Of a stretch of DNA of 5,212 bases, positions 1-5,212 are shown one piece after another. This DNA comes from Anaerolineales bacterium (GTDB taxonomy: Bacteria; Chloroflexota; Anaerolineae; Anaerolineales; UBA6663), in assembly GCA_017999235.1 (NCBI GenBank), contig JAGOBN010000344.1, positions 1 to 5,212 on the forward strand. The letters run 5' to 3'. Numbering within the stretch: the stretch's first letter is position 1; each line of letters begins with the position of its first letter. Made by a program: the position numbers and the translations under genes. A model generated the notes under the pieces. It was not told the DNA's origin and searched no databases. It worked only from the letters and a program-made list of their open reading frames with translations.

Positions 1-2
1 AC

Positions 3-878
3 ACCGAGATGGCCCACGGGGTGTGGTATCCGCGTGGCGGGATGTATCAGGTGGTGGAGGCGCTGCTGACCATCGCGCGCGAGGCTGGCGTGGAGTTGGC
101 CTTCCACAACGCCGTGGAACGCGTTGACGTGCGCGCCGGCCGCGCCCAGGGCGTGGTCCTGGCGGATGGCCGGCGCCTGGCCGCCGACGTTGTCCTGGCC
201 AACGCCGATCTGCCCTACGTCTATGACGCGCTTCTGCCGGACGGGGAGCTCGCGCGGCCGCTGGCGCGCAAGCGCTTCTCGTGCTCGGTGATCAGTTTCT
301 TCTGGGGACTGGACCGGCCGTATCCGGCGCTCGGCCCGCATACGCTGTTTCTCACCGACGATTACCGCGGCAACTTCGAGGGCCTGGCCCGCAATGAAGC
401 GCTGCCCGAGGCGGCCAGCCTGTACCTGCACGCGCCGGCCCGGCTGGACCCGGCCATGGCGCCCGCCGGTCAGGACACGCTGACCGCGATTGTCCCCTGC
501 GGTCATCTGGCCGAAGACCGGGAACATGGCCAAGCCGATGAGCAGGATTGGGGCGTCCTCCGCGACCGGGCGCGGCAGATGGTCTTCCAGCGGCTGGCTC
601 AATTAGGTCTGACGGATGTGCCGGCCCATATTAAATTCGAGGTCGCTTACACCCCGCTCTCGTGGCGCAAACGTTACAATCTGATGAAGGGCGCCACCCA
701 CGGGCTCTGTCACAACCTGACCCAGCTCGGCTATTTCCGGCCCGGCAACCGGCATCCGCGCTATCCCAACCTGTATTTCGCCGGCGCCAGCACCCGCCCC
801 GGCACCGGCCTGCCGACCGCGCTCATCTCCGCTCGCCTGGCGGCGGAGCGGATCATGGCCGACCTGCAGCTTAATTAG
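3..878 (+). CDS. crtI: Phytoene desaturase-type carotenoid oxidoreductase (CrtI family), 5' end outside window
   Basis: This is the C-terminal part of a flavin-dependent amine-oxidase-like enzyme of the CrtI family. These enzymes desaturate phytoene or related carotenes on FAD at the membrane during carotenoid synthesis. The reading frame is open to the left edge (Thr-Glu precede the first Met at 9), and the Met lies inside the conserved GVWYPRGGM segment, so the true start is upstream. About 290 residues are visible; the family is usually near 500, so roughly 200 N-terminal residues, including the dinucleotide-binding GxGxxG, are missing. Counting from the Met at 9, the segment YPRGGMYQVVEAL (7-19) and the C-terminal FAD-binding signature around residues 250-285 (FRPGNRHPRYPNLYFAG, then PGTGLP) are typical. 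The signature has Arg where many members have His before PGTG (STRPGTG). Paralogues such as CrtD or CrtN-like enzymes cannot be excluded, so the exact substrate is open. The next gene lies 40 bases downstream on the same strand. Confidence 0.9.
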   Translation, partial: TEMAHGVWYPRGGMYQVVEALLTIAREAGVELAFHNAVERVDVRAGRAQGVVLADGRRLAADVVLANADLPYVYDALLPDGELARPLARKRFSCSVISFFWGLDRPYPALGPHTLFLTDDYRGNFEGLARNEALPEAASLYLHAPARLDPAMAPAGQDTLTAIVPCGHLAEDREHGQADEQDWGVLRDRARQMVFQRLAQLGLTDVPAHIKFEVAYTPLSWRKRYNLMKGATHGLCHNLTQLGYFRPGNRHPRYPNLYFAGASTRPGTGLPTALISARLAAERIMADLQLN

Positions 879-918
879 CCGCTGTCCGCCAGGATGGAGG
901 CTGAAAACGCGAGTAACG

Positions 919-1539
919 ATGCCGAGACAAAACCGCGTCACTCCCTTTAGCGCCCTGGTGGCTGTCTCCGAGCGCGGGACGCTCATGGGCAATCGCGGCT
1001 GTCTGCATGACGACCGCGGCCAGATCCGGCGCGCCTTTCAAGGCCGGCGCTGGATCATCTGCCGGCTGAGCTTCAAGGGCCGGCGGCGGATTGTCATGAC
1101 GCCCGGCCAATACACTGAGCTCTTTTTCCTGGATGAGGCCACGGCGCTGGCCGCCGGCCATCGCCCCTGCGCCGAATGTCAGCGGGAGCGGTTCAACCTG
1201 TTTCGCGACTATTGGCGGCAGGCGCATGGCGGCGGCCGGCCGGCCGCGACCGAAATCGATGCGGCCCTGCACGCGGAGCGGACTTCGGAGGCCGCCCGGC
1301 GCGCTCACCTCTGCGAAAGCCTCGCCGGCCAGCCGGATGGAGTCATGCTGACCGACGACGAGCAGCACGCCTATCTGGCGGCCAATGGCCGGCTGTTCCG
1401 GTGGAGCGCCGGCGGCTACGAACCGGCCCAAGCCGGCCGGCTGCGTTTACCGGCGCGCCTCCTGACACCGGCCGCCATCCTGCGGGTGCTGCGGGCCGGC
1501 TACCCTGTTGATATTCACCCTTCGGCGGGCGGCGTTTGA
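919..1539 (+). CDS. Conserved protein of unknown function with Ada-like zinc-binding motif
   Basis: A 206-residue soluble protein with no signal peptide or membrane segment. I recognise the overall pattern as a widespread hypothetical protein family: the MPRQNRVTPF start, GTLMGNRGCLHD (20-31), the WIIC block (45-48), ELFFLDEATALAAGHRPCAEC (67-87) and the ending LRAGYPVDIHPSA. I know no assigned function. The block FFLDEATALAAGHRPCAEC resembles the second half of the Ada zinc-binding domain (A..AG.RPC..C), and Cys28, Cys48, Cys84 and Cys87 could form a four-cysteine metal site; this is inference. The middle and C-terminal part (90-206) is rich in Arg, Ala and Gly and carries no motif I know. 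The ATG at 919 fits the family's usual N-terminus; a GGAGG lies at 896-900, a rather long 18 bases away. The gene follows crtI by 40 bases and may share its transcript, but nothing ties it to carotenoid synthesis. Confidence 0.85.
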   Translation: MPRQNRVTPFSALVAVSERGTLMGNRGCLHDDRGQIRRAFQGRRWIICRLSFKGRRRIVMTPGQYTELFFLDEATALAAGHRPCAECQRERFNLFRDYWRQAHGGGRPAATEIDAALHAERTSEAARRAHLCESLAGQPDGVMLTDDEQHAYLAANGRLFRWSAGGYEPAQAGRLRLPARLLTPAAILRVLRAGYPVDIHPSAGGV

Positions 1540-1553
1540 TCGGTGGTGAAGAT

Positions 1554-1775
1554 TCAAGCTGACAGCCGGTGCGGCTGGCAACAGAGAGACCCGAGAGGGG
1601 GACGCGAAACTTCCCCAGGTGCTTTGGGGAGCGCCCGAACCGGCTGATCTAACCGCCCGGCCTGACAACCTGCGGCTCCCGGTCACGCATGGCGTTGCCG
1701 CTGGCGCGCCGGCCGTGAGCGGCGCATTGGTGTGCCTGCCCAAGCCCATGTCGGAGTGCGGGTAGTCTAGTTCAC
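1554..1775 (+). ncRNA. Candidate structured RNA, possibly HEARO/omega-RNA-like, no IscB gene attached
   Basis: No plausible protein lies here, yet the stretch folds well. Helices I can trace: 1563-1568 with 1572-1577 (CAGCCG/CGGCUG); 1597-1602 with 1611-1616 (GGGGGA/UUCCCC), which competes with 1611-1616 paired to 1626-1631 (UUCCCC/GGGGAG); 1639-1643 with 1679-1683 (ACCGG/CCGGU), enclosing 1653-1656 with 1672-1675 (CCGC/GCGG); 1697-1702 with 1718-1723 (GCCGCU/AGCGGC), extended by 1691-1695 with 1732-1736; and a weaker 1745-1747 with 1760-1762. Several helices include G-U pairs that would be A-C mismatches on the other strand, so a plus-strand transcript is favoured. The multi-hairpin layout and unpaired segments such as CUGACAACC and GUGCCUGCCCAAG remind me of HEARO RNAs, the guide RNAs (omega-RNA) of IscB nucleases, which occur with or without an iscB gene. 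This family call is from memory only. Ends are approximate. Confidence 0.45.
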
Positions 1776-1868
1776 TCTTTTCGCCCCGCCGCCCACCATC
1801 ATCACGCCCCTTGGTGGCTACGCGCAAATACTGTCGGCGGTTGAGAGCGGGGCCAAGGCTGGCGCCAA

Positions 1869-1950
1869 TAAGCGGCCCAGCGCCCGCCGGCCCTCGTTCA
1901 GCGGCGGCGCATCCCGGCGCGTGACCCAGGTGCCGGCGGAATGCCGCTTA
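1869..1950. repeat. Nested inverted repeats forming a long imperfect hairpin
   Basis: The outer arms TAAGCGGC (1869-1876) and GCCGCTTA (1943-1950) are perfect 8-base complements. Inside them, CCGCCGGC (1884-1891) and GCCGGCGG (1932-1939) are a second perfect pair. The two helices are separated by asymmetric internal bulges of 7 and 3 bases and enclose a loop of about 40 bases. It lies just left of the 1952-1972 palindrome. It could be part of a structured RNA, a terminator complex or a remnant of a mobile element end; the sequence alone does not decide. Confidence 0.55.
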
Positions 1951-1951
1951 G

Positions 1952-1972
1952 TGGGCGGGCGCCGCCCGCCCA
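1952..1972. terminator. Perfect 21-base palindrome, possible bidirectional terminator
   Basis: The arms TGGGCGGGCG (1952-1961) and CGCCCGCCCA (1963-1972) are exact reverse complements around one central C. As RNA this gives a 9-base-pair, GC-only-cored stem with a three-base loop. It sits between convergent transcription units, where a transcription stop is expected. Neither side carries a T-run, so it is not a canonical intrinsic terminator. It could block transcription by itself, protect 3' ends, or be a protein-binding site. The repeat is certain; the role is inferred. Confidence 0.5.
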
Positions 1973-2093
1973 TCTCAACGTGATATACCAACCCCGGCTC
2001 CGTCCGCAGCCATCGCACAGACAAGGCGCGCCGGGGTGATTCAGGCGCCCGCTGTCCAACGCACGTCCGCCGGATACGACGGCTCAGCGCATT

Positions 2094-2840
2094 TCACCGC
2101 GGCATCAACGCGAACACACCCCAGCCCAGGTATTCACGCGTGTACGCGGCGTAGCGCGCAGGCTCCGAGGTCAGCTTGGCTCGCACCTCTTTCGCGAACT
2201 CGTCTCCGGGATTAGCTTCCAGCCAGCGGCGCATGGTGAGCCATTGGGCCGCCTCATATCTGTCCCAGTCGTCTTGGTCAGCCAGAACCATTTCAACGAC
2301 ATCGCAGCCAAGGCGGCCGAAAGACGCGAGAAGTTCTGGGAGCACGAGAAAGTCGGAGATTGAGTTGGCCAGGCATTCTTTGGCGATCGCTTCCGTCGGC
2401 GGCAACCGCCGCCAGTAGGGCTCGCCAATGAGGATAATCCCGCCGGTGCGGAGGCTCCGTGCCAGAAGCTCGATCGTGCCGGCGACTCCCCCCGCGATCC
2501 AGGTGGCACCGACACAGGCTGCCACACTGGCTTTCTCGACAGAGACATAGCCGGCCGCATCGCCATGGATGAACTTGACTTGCTGGGCAACACCGAGTTC
2601 TGCCGCCCGGCGTTTGGCTTGCTCGGTGAACAACGGGCTCATGTCAATGCCGAGGCCGCTGATGCCGTGGTCGCGTGCCCAAGTGCACAGCATCTCCCCC
2701 GAACCACTGCCGAGATCGAGCACTCGGGCCCCCGCTCCTAGACGCAGCGCAGCGCCGAGCGTGGCGAGCTTTTCGGGCGTGATCGGGTTGTGGATACGGT
2801 GAGCACTCTCAGCGATGTTGAATATCCGGGGGATGTCCAT
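2094..2840 (-). CDS. yjhP: SAM-dependent methyltransferase, YjhP family
   Basis: A 248-residue class I methyltransferase that uses S-adenosylmethionine; its substrate is unknown to me. The Rossmann-fold motifs are clear: motif I VLDLGSGSG (40-48), the acidic end of strand 2 in GLGIDMS (Asp66), HGDAAGY with Asp94 at 92-98, and LLARSLRTGGIILIGEPYW at 125-143. Length and the segments MDIPRIFNI, ESAHRIHNP, GEMLCTWARDHGI and YEAAQWLTMRRWLEANP match my memory of Escherichia coli YjhP, a 248-residue protein encoded near prophage-like DNA. The ATG at 2840 has an AAGGAA ribosome binding site at 2856-2851, 10 bases upstream, which supports this start. It is the last gene of the minus-strand series, 114 bases after the helicase, and could have its own promoter in that gap. 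Its composition looks less GC-rich than the neighbouring genes, which suggests later acquisition. Confidence 0.9.
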   Translation of the reverse strand: MDIPRIFNIAESAHRIHNPITPEKLATLGAALRLGAGARVLDLGSGSGEMLCTWARDHGISGLGIDMSPLFTEQAKRRAAELGVAQQVKFIHGDAAGYVSVEKASVAACVGATWIAGGVAGTIELLARSLRTGGIILIGEPYWRRLPPTEAIAKECLANSISDFLVLPELLASFGRLGCDVVEMVLADQDDWDRYEAAQWLTMRRWLEANPGDEFAKEVRAKLTSEPARYAAYTREYLGWGVFALMPR

Positions 2841-2954
2841 TGGGGAAGATTTCCTTACGGGTGTGAATAGATCCGGTCAGGGCCTGTTCGCGGGTTAGGC
2901 CGGTAATGGGCAGGCGGCCTGGGGGGAAGGGCCACGCCTCGGCGGGAGAGCGTC

Positions 2955-5033
2955 TCACGCCGGCAGGCAGGCCACCAACGCCGGCGGCAGATCGCCCACA
3001 TAGGTCAGCACCACCCGCTGGCCGGCCCGCGTCAGCGCCATGTAGAGCTTGCGCGTGTTGTCGTGGACCAGCTCAGCGCGTTCATCGTCCGAGAGGCGCA
3101 GGCTCTGCTCCTGCTCGAAGAGCTGGTGAACGCCGCACAGGAACACGATCGGGCTCTCCAGGCCGGTGACTGCGTTCAGCGTGCACACCCGGATCGCGTC
3201 GCCGCCTGTCCCTGCAGCCCCTGGCGAATGGGGGGCCGCCTCCTTCGGATCCACGACGGCTTCGGCGCCCAGCTTCAACCGCAAACGTTCCAACAAGCGA
3301 TCTTGACCCTGCCAGTTGGCATGAATGATCAGGATGTGGCGCTTGGGTAAGCCTTCCTTCACCAGCCGCTCGACCTCGTTCACCACCCGCGTAATCTCGT
3401 CCTGCTCGCTGGTGAGCGGGATGACTTCCGGGAAGGCGCCGCCCGGCATCTCCAGCAGGTCGGGCGGGACGAGGTCGTCATCGTCCTCGGGCAGGCGCGT
3501 GCGGTAGAGCAGCGTGGCGAAATCCAGGATCTCGCGCGTGGTGCGGTAACTTTTCTTCAACCGATGGACGCGGCCGCGCACCTCCAGGCCCACGGCCGCC
3601 CAGGATTGCCGGCGCTTGAGGAAGCCCTGCTTGGGGTCAGCCACCAGGAAGAGATGCCCCACACCCGGCTTCACGGCGCGCTTGATCAGCTCAAACCAGA
3701 TCGGCGCAAAGAATTGGGCCTCGTCCACCAGGAGGGCGTCATACTGCGGCAGCTTCACGTCGCCGGCCTGCAGCCAGCGCCAGATCTGGCGCGGCACGTC
3801 GCCCCAATCCATGCGCCCGCGCCGGTTGAGCTCGGCCTGGTAGGCTTCAAAAGCCGTGAACAACTTCTGGCGCTGGGCTTCATTCAGGGCGAAGCCCCGG
3901 CCGGCGCGGTCCGCGGCCAAGTAGTCGGCGCGCGAGAAGATCAGGCGGTCCTTGCACCAGTCAATCTCGTCGTGCAGCATCTGCTCGGAGATGGGTGTAT
4001 CCGCCAGGTGGGCGTGCCAGACATCGGTGACCAGCTTCTCTTTGGAGCCGATGCCGATGGGCTTCTTGAATTCTTTCTCGGCCGGCCAGAGCTGGCGGCA
4101 CCACTGGTAGAAGGTCTGCCATTGCACGGCCTTGCCGGCCGGGTTGAGCGTCTGGTAGCGCGCCTGCAGGTCGTGGATTAGGGGCTGGTTGTGGGTCAGG
4201 CCCAGGATCTTCTTGTGCGGGTAAAGCTGGCGCAGAAGCATGGCCCGGTAAACGACGATCAGGGATTTGCCGCTGCCGGCCACGCCGTTGATCAGGCGCA
4301 GGTTGAAGTCGTTGACCGTGGCCCGAGCCTCGTCCGTCAGATCGAGGTCGGTCTTGAGCGCCCGCTCCTGATCGTAGTCCAGCAGGAACGGGGTCAGCCG
4401 GGCGGTGGTGTAGCGTTCCACCAGCTCGCGCGTCTGATGGCGGTGTCCGCGCTCGGTCTTATCGCTGCGTACGGTGAGCGCGGCCGGGATGACGACCTCG
4501 GGCGTGAAGGCCGCGCGCACGCGCGCGATCTCGTCCTGGGTCAGCGGCTGGCCCGCGGCCTCCTCCAGCCAGTGCGGAAAAGCCTGGGCCGAGAGTTTCT
4601 CGCGGCCGGCCCAAGCGACACCCGCCGGCACCTCAGCCAGGCCGCGCAGCCGCACCAGCTCCGGCTCCTCCAGGTTGGGGAAGACCACGACAACCGGCAA
4701 TTTGGCGCTGGCCTCCGGCCAGGCCGCGAAGTGCCGGCCCATGAACCCGGTCAGGGCCTGATGCTCGGCTTCGGCGGGCCGGGACAGACCGGCCGCGAAC
4801 AGCCCGGATTGGCCGAAGACCTGGGCGCCGGCCGAGGTCAGGGCCGCGACCTTGATCAGCAGGCCGCGCCCATCGCGCCCGCGGATCCAGAAGTCCGGGC
4901 CCGGCTCGGGATGGATAGACAGCCGGTGCCAGACGGCGTAATCCGCGTCGGGCAGTTTCTTGAACAGGCTGAAGAAACGCGCGATATCGGGCGAGGTGGT
5001 GATGGGCAGGGTTTCTGGAAATAGGACGGCCAT
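2955..5033 (-). CDS. Superfamily 1 (UvrD-like) DNA helicase with NERD-like N-terminal region
   Basis: A complete 692-residue ATP-dependent helicase. Motifs in order: a Q-motif-like LDYDQERAL (218-226), Walker A GVAGSGKS (250-257), Ia-like ILGLTHNQPL (276-285), Walker B LLVDEAQ (434-440, Asp437-Glu438), motif III LFLVADPKQG (461-470), motif IV region KKSYRTTRE (493-501), motif V with LNAVTGLESPIVFLCG (619-634), and motif VI YMALTRA (664-670). All key ATPase residues are present, so it should be active. Residues about 12-180 resemble a NERD/restriction-like fold (DYAVWHRL at 31-38, PDFWI at 46-50, GLLIKVAAL at 57-65, LPVVVVFPN at 112-120). The usual E-x-K appears as K-x-A, so nuclease activity is doubtful. 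The ATG at 5033 is the first standard start after the in-frame stop at 5084-5082 and lies 11 bases after the preceding stop. There is no clear ribosome binding site, which suggests translational coupling. The role may be DNA repair or mobile-element defence; this is inferred. Confidence 0.92.
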   Translation of the reverse strand: MAVLFPETLPITTSPDIARFFSLFKKLPDADYAVWHRLSIHPEPGPDFWIRGRDGRGLLIKVAALTSAGAQVFGQSGLFAAGLSRPAEAEHQALTGFMGRHFAAWPEASAKLPVVVVFPNLEEPELVRLRGLAEVPAGVAWAGREKLSAQAFPHWLEEAAGQPLTQDEIARVRAAFTPEVVIPAALTVRSDKTERGHRHQTRELVERYTTARLTPFLLDYDQERALKTDLDLTDEARATVNDFNLRLINGVAGSGKSLIVVYRAMLLRQLYPHKKILGLTHNQPLIHDLQARYQTLNPAGKAVQWQTFYQWCRQLWPAEKEFKKPIGIGSKEKLVTDVWHAHLADTPISEQMLHDEIDWCKDRLIFSRADYLAADRAGRGFALNEAQRQKLFTAFEAYQAELNRRGRMDWGDVPRQIWRWLQAGDVKLPQYDALLVDEAQFFAPIWFELIKRAVKPGVGHLFLVADPKQGFLKRRQSWAAVGLEVRGRVHRLKKSYRTTREILDFATLLYRTRLPEDDDDLVPPDLLEMPGGAFPEVIPLTSEQDEITRVVNEVERLVKEGLPKRHILIIHANWQGQDRLLERLRLKLGAEAVVDPKEAAPHSPGAAGTGGDAIRVCTLNAVTGLESPIVFLCGVHQLFEQEQSLRLSDDERAELVHDNTRKLYMALTRAGQRVVLTYVGDLPPALVACLPA

Positions 5034-5044
5034 ACGGCGCAGGC

Positions 5045-5212
5045 TTACGGCAAGGTCATTTGAGTACAGGACGAAATCAGGTCACGGAAGAGCGCGACCG
5101 CAGCCTGGTCCTCTTCCGACTCAGGCTCGGCGCGCAGGACGTGCTGGCTGCCTACGATGATGAGCTTGGAACGCGGCCGCGTGACCGCCACATTCAGGCG
5201 TTCGGGCTGGAA
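5045..5212 (-). CDS. C-terminal end of a UPF1/DNA2-like superfamily 1 helicase, start outside window
   Basis: The last 55 codons of a gene that enters from the right edge on the minus strand and stops with TAA at 5047-5045. The visible sequence begins FQPERLNVAVTRPRSKLIIVGS, which is helicase motif VI followed by the final beta-strand of the second RecA domain, as found in UPF1, DNA2 and related AAA_12-type helicases. Motif VI normally reads VTRAR; here it is VTRPR, with the putative arginine finger kept. After this comes an acidic linker (EPESEEDQ) and a short helix (AAVALFRDLI) near the C-terminus. The stop is 11 bases before the start of the next helicase gene, so the two are in one operon. 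All ATPase motifs before VI are outside the window, so activity and domain fusions cannot be judged. Confidence 0.85.
   Translation of the reverse strand, partial: FQPERLNVAVTRPRSKLIIVGSQHVLRAEPESEEDQAAVALFRDLISSCTQMTLP

Larger units (their letters stand above)
1776..2093. other. Convergent intergenic region without a convincing gene
   Basis: This 318-base stretch lies between the plus-strand genes and RNA candidate on the left and the minus-strand methyltransferase on the right. Both strands have short open frames, but they have no recognisable domain and overlap strong inverted repeats. I see no RuvC or HNH motif that would reveal an IscB remnant after the RNA candidate. It holds the nested repeats at 1869-1950 and the palindrome at 1952-1972. 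The remainder (2025-2093) is GC-rich with only short 4-base stems. Confidence 0.6.

Noticed and set aside
1569..1775. A group II intron 5' end, suggested by GTGCG at 1569 and folded RNA downstream
   Set aside because: No domain V-like hairpin, no reverse transcriptase and no intron 3' end can be seen; the GTGCG is mostly the loop and arm of a simple hairpin.
1447..1827. A 126-residue open frame on the minus strand
   Set aside because: It runs antisense through the end of the Ada-like gene and the structured RNA candidate, has low-complexity composition (Arg, Ala, Ser, Gly), no domain and no ribosome binding site I can see.
1818..2024. A 68-residue open frame on the minus strand in the intergenic region
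   Set aside because: It spans the nested inverted repeats and the palindrome, has no recognisable domain, and its coding signal is not better than chance in GC-rich DNA.
2897..2920. A possible terminator hairpin (AGGCC/GGCCT) between the helicase and methyltransferase genes
   Set aside because: The stem is only five pairs with a 14-base loop and no T-run, too weak to call.
3564..4181. A 205-residue open frame on the plus strand
   Set aside because: It is also antisense to the helicase and shows no domain of its own.
4191..5024. A 277-residue open frame on the plus strand
   Set aside because: It lies fully antisense to the helicase, whose motifs are unmistakable; long antisense frames are expected in GC-rich genes.

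Overview
The window is a GC-rich bacterial chromosomal segment of 5212 bases. It holds three complete protein genes, two genes cut by the window edges, and one convergent intergenic region of about 550 bases that looks full of RNA or DNA structure. The carotenoid gene at the left edge, the composition rich in GCCGGC-type words, and the gene mix would fit a member of Chloroflexota. This assignment is a guess from overall impression. No ribosomal or other marker gene is present to fix it.

Left part, plus strand (1-1539): the C-terminal portion of a CrtI-type phytoene desaturase or related carotenoid oxidoreductase is followed 40 bases later by a complete small protein of a conserved but uncharacterised family. 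Its N-terminal half resembles the zinc-binding domain of Ada.

Middle (1540-2093): the plus-strand and minus-strand genes converge here and no convincing protein gene is present. Bases about 1554-1775 fold into a series of hairpins whose G-U pairs favour a plus-strand transcript. It looks like a structured non-coding RNA, and the general look recalls the HEARO/omega-RNA class that guides IscB nucleases, but no iscB gene follows. Bases 1869-1972 hold a second cluster of nested inverted repeats and a perfect 21-base palindrome that may act as a terminator between the convergent transcription units.

Right part, minus strand (2094-5212): in transcription order there is the C-terminal end of a UPF1/DNA2-like superfamily 1 helicase (5212-5045). 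Eleven bases later comes a complete 692-residue superfamily 1 helicase with a NERD-like N-terminal region (5033-2955). After a 114-base gap comes a YjhP-type SAM-dependent methyltransferase (2840-2094). The two helicases are almost certainly co-transcribed. The methyltransferase has its own good ribosome binding site and a visibly different base composition, so it may be a separate acquisition.

The most interesting points are the orphan structured RNA candidate and the tandem helicase pair. The pair's second member carries a nuclease-like domain that seems to have lost its catalytic E-x-K residues.
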